From Saprospira grandis str. Lewin (GTDB lineage Bacteria > Bacteroidota > Bacteroidia > Chitinophagales > Saprospiraceae): a DNA stretch of 64,000 nucleotides. The notes under the pieces are model-generated. The model saw only the letters and a program-made list of their open reading frames with translations. It was not told the origin of the DNA and made no database searches. Every line of letters begins with the position of its first letter. Positions within the stretch are counted from its first letter, which is position 1. The DNA lies in contig NC_016940.1 of assembly GCF_000250635.1 (NCBI RefSeq), positions 744,001 through 808,000 of the forward strand. Direction: 5' to 3'. The position numbers were made by a program, and so were the translations under genes. Shown piece after piece: positions 52,814 through 61,641 of this stretch.

Positions 52814-53830
52814 TTAAATAGAGCGCAAGATTTGCTTGGCCTGCTGCATATCTGCGGCAGAGATGTCTAAATGAGTGACTAGGCGTATCCATTGGCCCCC
52901 AAAGGGAACCGCAAGCAGGCCTTTGGCCGCCAATTGGTCCAAAAATGCCTGAGGCGAAAGCTCTTCCTTTAAACGAAAGAGCACAATATTAGTTTGTATG
53001 GGAGCCAGTTCTTCACAATAAGCTTGTTGAGCAATGAGCTGGCCTAATTCAGCCGCTTTTTCATGGTCTTCTGCTAGACGGTCCCATTGTTGGTCCAAAG
53101 CATATTGTCCAGCCGCCGCCAATTGGCCAGTTTGCCGCATCCCGCCACCAAAGAGCTTGCGCAAACGCCTAGCCGAGCGGATAAAATCGGCACTGCCCAG
53201 GAGCAAGGAGCCAATAGGGGCCCCTAGGCCCTTAGAAAGACAAATTGAGATGCTATCAAAGCAGGCCCCTACTTCTTTTTCGCTATAGCCTTTGGCCACA
53301 ATAGCATTGGCAAGGCGGGCCCCATCCAGATGAACGGCCAAATTATTTTCTCGGGCTAGTTGAGAGAGGGCCTGCATTTGGTCCAACTCATAACAACTTC
53401 CGCCTCCTTTATTACAAGTATTTTCAAGGACCAAGATTTGGGCATTGGCCTTATGCAAATCATGAGGGTTGGGCAAAGCCGCCAATAAACTTGAGGGCTG
53501 CATCAATCCCGCCTCATCTTGGGTCAAAATTGGGCTGAGTCCAGAATGAAAACTAATGCCTCCCACCTCATATAAATATACATGTGAACGCTGATCGCAA
53601 ATTAGGCTGCCTGGAGCCGAGCTATGGTTTTTGATCGCAATTTGGTTGGCCATGGTCCCAGAGGGACAAAAGAGGCCCGCCTCTAAGCCAAAGCGTTGGG
53701 CCGTTTCTCTTTCTAAAGCATTGGTTAAGGGGTCTTCGCCAAAGACGTCATCGCCTAGGGGGGCCTTTTGCATGGCGGCCAGCATGCCTTGGCTAGGGCG
53801 AGTGACCGTATCTGATCTAAAATCTATCAT
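52814..53830 (-). CDS. ltaE: Low-specificity L-threonine aldolase
   Basis: From the ATG at 53830 (MIDFRSDTVTRPSQGM) this is a 338-residue PLP enzyme that cleaves threonine or allo-threonine to glycine and acetaldehyde. The family N-terminus DFRSDTVTRP and early DDVFGEDPL are present, then FCPSGTMANQIAI, VHLDGARLANAIVA, and the PLP lysine in SICLSKGLGAPIGSLL, all in order. The length is typical. The frame continues upstream to 54049 through the copy 16 repeat, but that part is not coding. It is isolated between repeats; the substrate range (L- or L-allo-threonine) cannot be read. Confidence 0.94.
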   Translation of the reverse strand: MIDFRSDTVTRPSQGMLAAMQKAPLGDDVFGEDPLTNALERETAQRFGLEAGLFCPSGTMANQIAIKNHSSAPGSLICDQRSHVYLYEVGGISFHSGLSPILTQDEAGLMQPSSLLAALPNPHDLHKANAQILVLENTCNKGGGSCYELDQMQALSQLARENNLAVHLDGARLANAIVAKGYSEKEVGACFDSISICLSKGLGAPIGSLLLGSADFIRSARRLRKLFGGGMRQTGQLAAAGQYALDQQWDRLAEDHEKAAELGQLIAQQAYCEELAPIQTNIVLFRLKEELSPQAFLDQLAAKGLLAVPFGGQWIRLVTHLDISAADMQQAKQILRSI

Positions 53831-53884
53831 AAAAGGAAGGTTAAAGTAAAAAATGAGCGGGCTAATTCTTTGGTCCAAATCCTG

Positions 53885-54054
53885 CGTCCTACAGGCGGCG
53901 AAGCCGCCGCAAAGGAGCGAAGCGACTGGCCTAGCGATGGAAGGCAGGGCGGCGAAGCCGCAGACCAAGGCCGTCAGGCCGCAGGGCCGAGCGAACAGCG
54001 AGCTGCCGAACGTAGCGCCGCAAGGCGAAGCCGTAGCGGAGGCCCCCAAAAAAA
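53885..54054 (+). repeat. Structured intergenic repeat, subtype A, copy 16
   Basis: A 5' hairpin block (CCTACAGGCGGC...GCCGCC) precedes the core, which starts at 53928. Closing helix GGCCT/AGGCC; second helix GGCAG/CTGCC, a compensated variant. The A-run stops 9 bp before the stop codon of the thiolase gene on the opposite strand. Confidence 0.87.
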
Positions 54055-54063
54055 CAGAAAAGA

Positions 54064-55296
54064 CTACACTCTTTCGACTAGGAGGGCGGCGCCTAGGCCT
54101 GCCCGGGCCGAAATGGCGATACAGCCCAATTGTTTATCCTCTTTTTCGAGCCCATCGAGCAGATTGGCCAGGGCGATGCCGCCCATAGCGCCGGCTGCAT
54201 AGCCCCAAGCGATATCGCTACCGAAGATATTATATTGGTCCAGCGGAATATCGAGAGCTTGAGTAAAATGCAGGCCAACAGCGGCGAAGAGCTCCACTTT
54301 TTCCCAAAGTTCTATATCATTTTTGTTCAGGCCAGTTTGGGCCAGCAACTGCTTGACGGCCTCTAGGCCAGCGGTACAGCTGAGGGTAGGATCGACAGCC
54401 ACCACCTTAGCGCTTAGGATTTTGGCTCGGGCTTTCAGGCCCAATTGCTCGCCAATTTGGGCATTACCGATTAGGGCCATAGCCGAGCCATCGGCCAATT
54501 GGGCGGCAGAGGCGGGCGTATGCAAATGCTCCAGATATTCGAGGGAGGGATAGCGCATAAGGGCCATAACATCGAGGTCCTTGGCTTCTTTTTCGGAGAG
54601 GATGGGCGCAAACTGGGCCATATCTTCGGCCTTTAGGCCATGGCGAAGGCACTCATTTTTTTCGAGAATAGGCAGGCCATTTTGGTCATAGACCAGAGCG
54701 GCATTGTGGCGGAGCCATTTAGCGGCCTGGCTTTTCAGGGCTCTTTGGTGCATCTCGAAAGAATATTCGTCTAGTTCTTGGCGGCTAAATCCTTGCAAAT
54801 TGGCGAGCAGATCGGCGCTCAGGCTGGGCGGCACAAAATTGACGGCGGCACGGACCAGCGGGTCATAAATCATGGCGCCTCCGTCGCTAAGTTCGGGCAC
54901 TCGGTTCATACTTTCTAGTCCCCCAGCCAAAACTAATTGCTCCCAGCCGAGTTCTATTTTTGCTGCGGCCATTTGCAGGGCCTCTAGGCCAGAGGCGCAA
55001 AAGCGGTTGATTTGGGTACCGGCCACTTGGTAGGGCAAGCCAGCATAGAGGGCAGCTGCTCGGGCGATATTGCCGCCTTGTTCGCCTACGGGCGTCATGC
55101 AACCGAGGAAAAGATCGCCGATATAATCGGCAGCAGTGGGTTGGGCTTTGAGCACCACCTGAATACTACTATCGAGTAATTGGATAGGTTTTATTTCTTG
55201 TAGGGGGCCACTATTTTGGCCGGCGGCCCTTGGAGTTCGGCTAGCGGCATATATAAATACATTTTGCATTTTATCGACATCTATTTTAGTGGTCAT
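54064..55296 (-). CDS. Thiolase-fold protein with altered catalytic residues
   Basis: The protein is 410 residues from the ATG at 55296; MQNVFIYAASRTP at 55269 is an equally good start. It has thiolase N- and C-domains. The nucleophilic Cys100 in NRFCASGLEA is kept. Gapless alignment from memory with FadA shows three other catalytic positions changed. NEAF reads VELF (Val334 for Asn), GHPLG reads GYAAG (Tyr366 for His), and the second cysteine of the CIG motif is Ser396 (ISARAGLGAA). In thiolases the His and second Cys activate the nucleophile and the acceptor carbon. The protein therefore may not condense or cleave acyl-CoA normally and could act as a thioesterase, acyl carrier-binding or regulatory protein. 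No fatty-acid oxidation gene is adjacent. Confidence 0.88.
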   Translation of the reverse strand: MTTKIDVDKMQNVFIYAASRTPRAAGQNSGPLQEIKPIQLLDSSIQVVLKAQPTAADYIGDLFLGCMTPVGEQGGNIARAAALYAGLPYQVAGTQINRFCASGLEALQMAAAKIELGWEQLVLAGGLESMNRVPELSDGGAMIYDPLVRAAVNFVPPSLSADLLANLQGFSRQELDEYSFEMHQRALKSQAAKWLRHNAALVYDQNGLPILEKNECLRHGLKAEDMAQFAPILSEKEAKDLDVMALMRYPSLEYLEHLHTPASAAQLADGSAMALIGNAQIGEQLGLKARAKILSAKVVAVDPTLSCTAGLEAVKQLLAQTGLNKNDIELWEKVELFAAVGLHFTQALDIPLDQYNIFGSDIAWGYAAGAMGGIALANLLDGLEKEDKQLGCIAISARAGLGAALLVERV

Positions 55297-55470
55297 GAAA
55301 AGACAAGAGCTTGGGCTAAATTAAAGGCTAATATTGGCTAATTCTTCCTTATTTTAGTTGGGCCAAGGGGCCTTAGCTAAGTGTAGATTACTGTCTTGCT
55401 GGAGCTTTTAGTTATTTTCTAGCGGCCTTGAGTATTTTGCTTCGTTTATTTTATTTGGCTGGGCTTGAAC

Positions 55471-56013
55471 ATGCCCAAAATAACAAAATTCAGGAATATG
55501 TTGCACGCTCCAATCAAACGAACCGCCTACCCTTGGGCCAAGCCAGCCTTTTATGTTTTTGCGGTCCTTTACCTTTTGGGATTTTGTTTGCCCGCCTACC
55601 ATATCCACCCCTTAGTAGAGCTATTGATTCGGGAGCGTTTTGCTTTACCAATGCCAGCGGATTCGCTATGGGGCTATCAGGTTCCGATTTACTTCTTGAA
55701 GCAGATGGTTGATTCGCCTTTATTGCTCTTGGCCAATATGGCTAACTTCATTGTTCTATTTATGTTTGCCTATCAGCTCATTCGGCCATTGGGGGCTTAT
55801 ATTTTGCTTAAAAATGCCCTGGTTATTTTAATGTTGGTGGGCACAGTTATTTGGCCCTTGCTTCTGCGTACGGGTTTTGACTGGGGCTATTACCTATGGG
55901 CCTTAGGGGCCTTAGGCATGAGCTTTTGCTTTTTATCGCAGCCTTTAAATCAGTCTAAAGATACCGCTTTGGAGAACACGGATATTTTGGATGCCGATTA
56001 TTTTTCCTCTTAG
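55471..56013 (+). CDS. Small integral membrane protein
   Basis: This protein is 180 residues from the ATG at 55471; MLHAPIKRT at 55498, preceded by AGGA, is an alternative start. There are four hydrophobic helices: PAFYVFAVLYLLGFCLP, SPLLLLANMANFIVLFMFAYQL, ILLKNALVILMLVGTVIWPLLL, and YYLWALGALGMSFCFL. A loop with LIRERFALPMPADSLWGYQ follows the first. The C-terminal tail is acidic (ENTDILDADYFSS). It is an inner-membrane protein of unknown function with no named family recognised. It starts about 175 bp from the divergent thiolase gene and is followed by the 41-bp tandem array. Confidence 0.7.
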   Translation: MPKITKFRNMLHAPIKRTAYPWAKPAFYVFAVLYLLGFCLPAYHIHPLVELLIRERFALPMPADSLWGYQVPIYFLKQMVDSPLLLLANMANFIVLFMFAYQLIRPLGAYILLKNALVILMLVGTVIWPLLLRTGFDWGYYLWALGALGMSFCFLSQPLNQSKDTALENTDILDADYFSS

Positions 56014-56097
56014 AAGAATAGGTCCTCCAATAGAATTGTCTAGCCCTTAAAAGTAGTAGCAGTTTTTAACTGGGTACAAAAACAGATTTATTTTGGT

Positions 56098-56589
56098 CCG
56101 CCACGGAGCTAATCCATCGGAACAATACGGTTCCGTGGCCGCCACGGAGCCAATCTGACGGAACAATACGGTCCCGTGGCCGCCACGGAGCCAATCCATC
56201 GGAGCAATACGGTTCCGTGGCCGCCACGGAGCTAATCCATCGGAGCAATACGGTCCCGTGGCCGCCACGGAGCTAATCCAACGGAGCAATACGGTCCCGT
56301 GGCCGCCACGGAGCTAATCCATCGGAACAATACGGTCCCGTGGCCGCCACGGAGCTAATCCATCGGAACAATACGGTCCCGTGGCCGCCACGGAGCCAAT
56401 CTGACGGAGCAATACGGTCCCGTGGCCGCCACGGAGCTAATCCATCGGAACAATACGGTTCCGTGGCCGCCACGGAGCCAATCTGACGGAACAATACGGT
56501 CCCGTGGCCGCCACGGAGCCAATCCATCGGAGCAATACGGTTCCGTGGCCGCTACGGAGCTAATCCATCGGAACAATACGGTCCCGTGG
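56098..56589. repeat. 41-bp tandem array, 12 copies
   Basis: Units start CCACGGAGC at 56101 and every 41 bp to 56552, each ending with CCGTGG. At each junction CCGTGGCCGCCACGG forms a 6-bp hairpin with a 3-nt loop. Two unit variants alternate: TAATCCATCGG and CAATCTGACGG, with AACAA/AGCAA and TTCC/TCCC differences. It is not a CRISPR: there are no unique spacers. It lies between the membrane protein and the M43 protease terminator. Confidence 0.95.
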
Positions 56590-56690
56590 CTAAATTTAAG
56601 CGCCTCTTTTTTATTTAAGGGTCCCCCCTCTATTAAAAAAAGATCCTTGCTTATACGGTCAAATAAAGCGCCTCCTTTATTTTGGGCCCA

Positions 56691-56723
56691 AAAAAGGGCG
56701 CCTCCAGAGTATGGAGGCGCCCT
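56691..56723 (-). terminator. Intrinsic terminator of the M43 protease gene
   Basis: A perfect 12-bp stem AGGGCGCCTCCA/TGGAGGCGCCCT (56695-56706 with 56712-56723) is followed on the minus strand by TTTTTGGGCC. It lies 24 bp beyond the stop codon. Confidence 0.85.
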
Positions 56724-56747
56724 AAAATTGCTTATTGCTTTAACAGA

Positions 56748-59378
56748 TTAGTTAATTTTCACAAACTTCTGTTTGATTTGCTGGCCATCGGCTTGGATAG
56801 CGGTAAAATAGTAGAGTCCATCTGCGAGTTGGTCGATTGAGACCGTATGTTGTCCATTTTGCAATTGACCGCTCCAGATTTGGCGGCCCATAGCATCAAA
56901 AATTTGGGCATCGACAGTTCCTTCGCTACTGAGTTCTACATTAAGTTGTTCGCGGGCGGGATTTGGATAAAGGAAGAGCGAGAACTCTTCTTTTGTGGCC
57001 AAATCTGCCGTTGTTCTGCTAGAAGAGAGGCAGAAGTTGGTGGTTTCGCTGCTCCCGAAGCTAGCGCCGCTTGCGAGGAGATCGCCTTGGGCGTTAGTTA
57101 GGCTATAATCGCCATTGCCGTAGCTACAGCAGATACCATCTCCGTATTGGTCATAAATAACAAAGCTATAGCAGCCATTGGGTAGGCAGATATCTTCATT
57201 GTGGTTGGTACCGCTATAACTATTACCGCTAGCCACTGCGGTATTATTCGCATCTAGAATTTCCCAGCTTGTTTCTCCGGGATAATTATCGAAGTTAATA
57301 TTTAGGTTAAGTGTTTCACAGCCGCTACCGCCGCCAGTGCTACCGCCAGCATCTTCTAGCTGAATATTATCGATAGCCATATCGCTGGTATAGCTAGTAC
57401 CGGTACTTCCATAGAAGCGGAGTTGAACCGTTTGCCCGGCATAACTGCTCAGGTCTACAGTAGCCGAGAACCAGCTATTGCCTTGGTCGCCAGAACTGCT
57501 CCAGAGGCTGCTCCAGTTGGTCCCATCAGTAGATGCTTCTAGGCTAAGAGTACCCATAGCGCTACCGTACATATGATAATCGAAGCTAAACTCGGGGCTG
57601 CTTAGGGCGCTCAAATCGAAGCAAGGAGCGTTTAGGACCGCTACTTTGCTAGGATAATTGGGTGAAGAGGCCTCAATATAAAGGTAAGTTGATGCTTCTG
57701 AGGCGGCAGAGGGTCCCGTAGAAGAAGAACCAGTTGCTCCGCTGTTTTCGGTCCAATCGATATCATCATTCGCATTTTGGCTCCAATCGCCTAGGCCAGA
57801 CTCAAAACCTTCGGTGTAAGGGAAACTAGTAATTGTAGTTGCGCAGACAGTTCCTGTTCCGCCGCCAGTGCTCCCGCCAGCATCTTCCAGCTGAATATTA
57901 TCGATAGCCATATCACTGGTATAGCTAGTTCCTGTACTTCCATAAAAGCGGAGTTGAACTTGTTCTCCGACATAGCTGCTGAGGTCTACAGTAGCCGAGA
58001 ACCAGCTATTGCCTTGATCTCCTGTTGTGCTCCAGATATTGGTCCAGCTTGTTCCATCGGTACTTGCTTGTAGGCTAAGGCTCCCCATAGCGCTACCATA
58101 CATATGATAATCGAAGCTAAATTCGGGATTAGCAACTGCGGCCAAATCGAAGCAAGGCGTATTTAGGATAGCCACTTTGCTAGGATAATTGGGCGAAGAG
58201 GCCTCAATATAAAGGTAGTTAGTAGCTTCTGAGGCGGCAGAGGGCCCCGTAGAAGAAGAAGGCGTACTACCATTATTTGAGGTCCAATTGATATCATCAT
58301 TGCTACTTTGGCTAAAGTCGCCTAGGCCAGACTCAAAACCTTCGGTATAAGGAAAACTAGAAATAGCAGTTGAACAGAAAGTGCTTCCACCGCCGCCAGT
58401 ACTTCCACCACAGCCATTAGAGCTTAATAGGCTTTCGCGGAAGCCGCCAGGAGCGAAGAGTGCCTGCATACGGGCCTTTTGTCCAGCCGTAAAGAGATTC
58501 ATACAAGCATCATCTGAGTAATCCATATAGTTTTCGACCATATCGGCAGAGCCACAAGAGCTATGGCCAGTAGCGCAGCCATAATTAGCGGCATCAGACT
58601 CTGGGGTATCGCCTACAAAATCATCTTGTCCGCAAGCGCCATCGCCCCAGATGTGGCGAAGGTTTAGCCAGTGGCCCACCTCATGCGTAGCGGTACGTCC
58701 ACCATCAAAGGGAGCTGTAGCTTGGCCCACTGTACCAAAATACTTATAGCCCATGACGACCCCATCGGTAGCAAAATCGCCAGAGCCGGGGAATTGGGCA
58801 TAGCCCAAAATTCCGCCGCTGATATTACAGACCCACATATTGAGATATTGGTCCGTGGGCCAAGCATCTTTACCGCCTTGGCTGCTATACTTCATAGCAT
58901 CATTGGTAGAGAAACTAGAGACCGAGGTATAGGTTCGGGTAATTCCGCTAGTGGCATTGCCGTTGGGATCTACGGTAGCGAGGCAGAACTCGATTTCGGT
59001 ATCTGCGGCTTGGGCCCACTTGTTATCCGCATCGGAGTTGGTGCGGCGAAAATCTTCATTGAGGACCTGAATTTGGGAAAGGATTTGTGCATCGCTAATA
59101 TTTTGGGCCGTGGTATTATAAACCACATGCACCACTACGGGGATGGTGATCACAGAGCGGCTGCTATTAGCTTGGCCAGAGCGGATAAAGTTTTGCGTAT
59201 GCTGCTCAATGCTTCGCATACGTTGCTCTACTGCGGGATTAGCCTGTTGTTGTTGCTGCAAAACATCCATGGCATGGCAATTTCGGGGGCCGGGCGGATG
59301 ATTATGCTGGGCAGAAAGGCCAAAAGAAAGGCATAAAAAGAGGCAAAATGCAATTTGCCTAAAGGATAAAAAGTTCAT
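56748..59378 (-). CDS. Secreted M43 zinc metalloprotease with T9SS sorting domain
   Basis: From the ATG at 59378 (MNFLSFRQIAFCLF) the protein is 876 residues; an in-frame GTG two codons upstream is an unlikely start. A Sec signal ends at GLSA-Q. The M43 (pappalysin/cytophagalysin) catalytic domain covers about residues 75-320, with zinc motif HEVGHWLNLRH (232-242) and later MDYSDDACMN as Met-turn. Two near-duplicate MAM/jelly-roll domains (about 335-505 and 511-680) each read FPYTEGFESGLGD and YGSTGTSYTSDMAIDNIQLED. A further domain has YSFVIYDQYGDGICCSYG. The last 75 residues are a type A T9SS signal (LFLYPNPAREQLNVEL...). Such extracellular proteases digest proteins or collagen-like prey; the substrate is not known here. 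Confidence 0.94.
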   Translation of the reverse strand: MNFLSFRQIAFCLFLCLSFGLSAQHNHPPGPRNCHAMDVLQQQQQANPAVEQRMRSIEQHTQNFIRSGQANSSRSVITIPVVVHVVYNTTAQNISDAQILSQIQVLNEDFRRTNSDADNKWAQAADTEIEFCLATVDPNGNATSGITRTYTSVSSFSTNDAMKYSSQGGKDAWPTDQYLNMWVCNISGGILGYAQFPGSGDFATDGVVMGYKYFGTVGQATAPFDGGRTATHEVGHWLNLRHIWGDGACGQDDFVGDTPESDAANYGCATGHSSCGSADMVENYMDYSDDACMNLFTAGQKARMQALFAPGGFRESLLSSNGCGGSTGGGGSTFCSTAISSFPYTEGFESGLGDFSQSSNDDINWTSNNGSTPSSSTGPSAASEATNYLYIEASSPNYPSKVAILNTPCFDLAAVANPEFSFDYHMYGSAMGSLSLQASTDGTSWTNIWSTTGDQGNSWFSATVDLSSYVGEQVQLRFYGSTGTSYTSDMAIDNIQLEDAGGSTGGGTGTVCATTITSFPYTEGFESGLGDWSQNANDDIDWTENSGATGSSSTGPSAASEASTYLYIEASSPNYPSKVAVLNAPCFDLSALSSPEFSFDYHMYGSAMGTLSLEASTDGTNWSSLWSSSGDQGNSWFSATVDLSSYAGQTVQLRFYGSTGTSYTSDMAIDNIQLEDAGGSTGGGSGCETLNLNINFDNYPGETSWEILDANNTAVASGNSYSGTNHNEDICLPNGCYSFVIYDQYGDGICCSYGNGDYSLTNAQGDLLASGASFGSSETTNFCLSSSRTTADLATKEEFSLFLYPNPAREQLNVELSSEGTVDAQIFDAMGRQIWSGQLQNGQHTVSIDQLADGLYYFTAIQADGQQIKQKFVKIN

Positions 59379-59779
59379 AAACACAGAGATTAAATAGTTT
59401 AATGGAATTTTTGATTGCGTTAAATTTAGCTAGAAAATAGCGCTAAACCCAAATAAAATTTTGAATCAAAGCCCAAAATCCATTTATAAAACCAGTATTC
59501 AATCTATCACTATAACAAGATAAAATCACCTAGTTTAGAGTAGTTAGAGCAAAATTTTTTCTATGAGAAGCAGCTCTCCTAGAAAAAAGCTATAAACTAT
59601 ACTCGTAATAAAGAAAAAGGCTAGAGCAACTGCTATGATATCTAGTTCTTTATATAAGTCCCTTAAGGCCTAATAGATTTAAAAAATCACCATCTGTGTT
59701 TTAACTTATGTTAATCTTTGTTAAGAACAAATGGAAGCCTTTTTAGGGGGAACTATTTACGGCCCAATTTTTTCGGTGG
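59379..59779. other. 401-bp AT-rich region without a gene
   Basis: I see no gene, repeat or terminator. It must hold the promoter of the minus-strand M43 protease, but no good TAnnTTTG box was found on that strand. Short A/T runs dominate. Confidence 0.5.
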
Positions 59780-59925
59780 ACAGGCGGCGAAGCCGCCGCA
59801 GGCCTAGCGATGTGTAGGGGTGGCCGAAGGCCAGACCGAGCTTTTGAGCAAAGCGAAAAAGCGAAGGGCCGAGCGAGTAGCGAGCCCCGAAACGTAGCGC
59901 CCGCCGAAGGCGGGAGGCCCCAAAA
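59780..59925 (+). repeat. Structured intergenic repeat, subtype A, copy 17
   Basis: A 5' hairpin GGCGGCGAAGCCGCC precedes the core at 59801. Closing helix GGCCT/AGGCC; second helix GGGG/CCCC. The conserved GGGCCGAGCAGACCTGCGAGC block reads GGGCCGAGCGAGTAGCGAGC. The A-run stops 19 bp before the ATG at 59945 on the same strand, placing the repeat in the leader. Confidence 0.87.
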
Positions 59926-59944
59926 CAAAACAACTTATATCCTT

Positions 59945-60835
59945 ATGCTACTATTATCCCTTTTGATTTTCGGCCTTTTTTGGGGCCAGACGGTATCGGC
60001 CCAGCTAGACATTGAAAATTGTCAGTTTTTGCCTGATTTGAAAAGCTGTACGACCTTGGTTTTTATGCCCGCTTATGATACGGCCCAGCACCATAGTTAT
60101 CGGCAATTGATTGAGCGAGAATGGCGGTTGACGCCTATAAAATTTGTTTCTTATCGGGAGTATTTGCAATATAAAAACAAAAAGGGCTATGCGTATTTGT
60201 TGTTTGGCGACGATAAGATTAACAATGCCAGCCAGCGCTCTAGTTATGTATATTTGGAGCTTTGGCTTTGGGCCAATGCGCAAAAAAAGCGGATGGCTCG
60301 GATGGAGTTGTATCCCGATGCGCAGACGAGCAAAGATCCCTCTTTGATTTATGATTATCGCTTTCATACAGAGGGGCATATTTTCAATTGGTCGGAGGGG
60401 ATGCTCAAGAATTATTTGCAGCAGATTCAGGACCATTTGCTGCGGGGACAAAAGCGCTCGGGTTTTCGGCCAGGGCCCGCCAAAGCCGAGTTGAAAGCGC
60501 TGAAAACGGACACCCTTTTTGTTCCAGATTATGTGCTCAAGGAGTTTAATACCTATTGGGAGGCCAAGGGGACGCAATCGGCCCAAGAACTGATGGCCAA
60601 ATACCCTCACCCCTATAAAATAGTTAGCAACAAGGAGTTATCTAAGCAGATTTTAGCCTGCCCCGAAGGGAAAAAGATTTATTATTTGCTTTTTGTGCGC
60701 AGCAATAGCGATAAATATGTCTCGGTGGTCGAGGGGCAATCGGGCGATATTTTATATAGTCGCCTACGGCCTTTGCAATTTAATTTGCGGCCCAAAGACT
60801 TGCAGCGTTTGGCCAAGAAAGTGAATAAATTTTAA
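59945..60835 (+). CDS. Hypothetical secreted protein
   Basis: From the ATG at 59945 (MLLLSLLIFGLFWG) the protein is 296 residues with a Sec signal ending TVSA-Q; upstream frame to 59810 is repeat sequence. The mature part starts LDIENCQFLPDLKSCTTLVFMP, with two Cys that may pair. It contains alternating strands and helices (YLQYKNKKGYAYLLFGDDKIN, YVYLELWLWANAQKKRMARMELYP, YYLLFVRSNSDKYVSVVEGQSGDILYSRL). Two similar-sized halves may each be an alpha/beta domain. I do not recognise a family. The terminator is shared with the convergent ung gene. It is probably periplasmic. Confidence 0.65.
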   Translation: MLLLSLLIFGLFWGQTVSAQLDIENCQFLPDLKSCTTLVFMPAYDTAQHHSYRQLIEREWRLTPIKFVSYREYLQYKNKKGYAYLLFGDDKINNASQRSSYVYLELWLWANAQKKRMARMELYPDAQTSKDPSLIYDYRFHTEGHIFNWSEGMLKNYLQQIQDHLLRGQKRSGFRPGPAKAELKALKTDTLFVPDYVLKEFNTYWEAKGTQSAQELMAKYPHPYKIVSNKELSKQILACPEGKKIYYLLFVRSNSDKYVSVVEGQSGDILYSRLRPLQFNLRPKDLQRLAKKVNKF

Positions 60836-60837
60836 GT

Positions 60838-60874
60838 AAAAAGGGCGGTCGGAGAATTCTCCAACCGCCCTTTT
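60838..60874. terminator. Bidirectional terminator between the 59.9 kb gene and ung
   Basis: The stem AAAAGGGCGGT/ACCGCCCTTTT (60839-60849 with 60864-60874), extended by GGAGAATTCTCC inside, ends in T-runs on both strands between convergent genes. Confidence 0.85.
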
Positions 60875-60875
60875 G

Positions 60876-61556
60876 CTATGCCTCCAAACGCCAATCTATG
60901 GGCGTTTTTCCTTGTTTTTCTAAATGTGCGTTGGCCTTTGAAAAATGAGCCGAGCCCAAAAAGGCCGTTCCCGCCAAAGGCGAGGGATGCGTGGCTTCCA
61001 AAACCAAATGCTTGCTTTCGTCAATCAGGACCTTTTTCTTTTTGGCAAAACCGCCCCAAAGCATAAAGACCAAGCCTTCTCGCTCTTCCGATAGCTTTTG
61101 AATGACTGCATCGGTAAATTTTTGCCAGCCAATTTTGGCATGAGAAGCCGCCTTTTTATGCTCTACCGTTAGGGCCGCATTGAGCATAAAAACGCCTTGA
61201 TCGGCCCAAGACTCCAAACAGCCATGTTTTGGCGCTACAAAACCTTCAATATCAGCAGTTAGTTCTTTATAAACATTGCGCAAAGAGGGCGGAATCCGTT
61301 GGCCCTTGGGCACCGAAAAGGAAAGTCCATGCGCTTGCCCAGGTCCATGATAGGGATCTTGGCCCAAAAGGACCACCTTTACCTCATGAAAAGGGACCTT
61401 ATTAAAGGCATTGAAAATAAGGCGGCCGGGGGGATAAATCGTTTTGCCGGCTTGCTTATCGGCTTTTAGGCGCTCCTTAATTTGGGCAAAATAATCTTGT
61501 TCAAATTCTGCTTTTAGGGCCTCTAACCAAGAGGCTTCAATTTGTACTTGGCTCAT
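60876..61556 (-). CDS. ung: Uracil-DNA glycosylase (family 1)
   Basis: This 226-residue enzyme removes uracil from DNA, starting base excision repair. Motif A, VVLLGQDPYHGPGQAHGLSFSV, holds the catalytic Asp of GQDPYH; motif B is HPSPLAGTAF with the catalytic His, followed by HFSKAN. Also present are SLRNVYKEL, VFMLNAALTVE and VFMLWGGFAKKK. All are in the standard order and the length is typical. It faces a hypothetical gene across a shared terminator. No partner repair gene is adjacent, though nth lies 1.4 kb away. Confidence 0.96.
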   Translation of the reverse strand: MSQVQIEASWLEALKAEFEQDYFAQIKERLKADKQAGKTIYPPGRLIFNAFNKVPFHEVKVVLLGQDPYHGPGQAHGLSFSVPKGQRIPPSLRNVYKELTADIEGFVAPKHGCLESWADQGVFMLNAALTVEHKKAASHAKIGWQKFTDAVIQKLSEEREGLVFMLWGGFAKKKKVLIDESKHLVLEATHPSPLAGTAFLGSAHFSKANAHLEKQGKTPIDWRLEA

Positions 61557-61610
61557 ATTTTTTAGTTCGATTTAGGCTAAATTTAAGGAGTTTGGCAGAG
61601 ATTGTCCATA

Positions 61611-61636
61611 AAAAAAAGCCCCAATTTGGGGCTTTT
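61611..61636 (-). terminator. Intrinsic terminator of the gene at 61642
   Basis: The stem AAAAGCCCCAA/TTGGGGCTTTT (61614-61624 with 61626-61636) is followed on the minus strand by a T-run (positions 61610-61617). It lies just beyond the stop codon. Confidence 0.8.
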
Positions 61637-61641
61637 ATCGC

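Noticed and set aside
56098-56589. CRISPR array
   Set aside because: Units are contiguous with no unique spacers and no cas genes are nearby; it is a plain tandem repeat.
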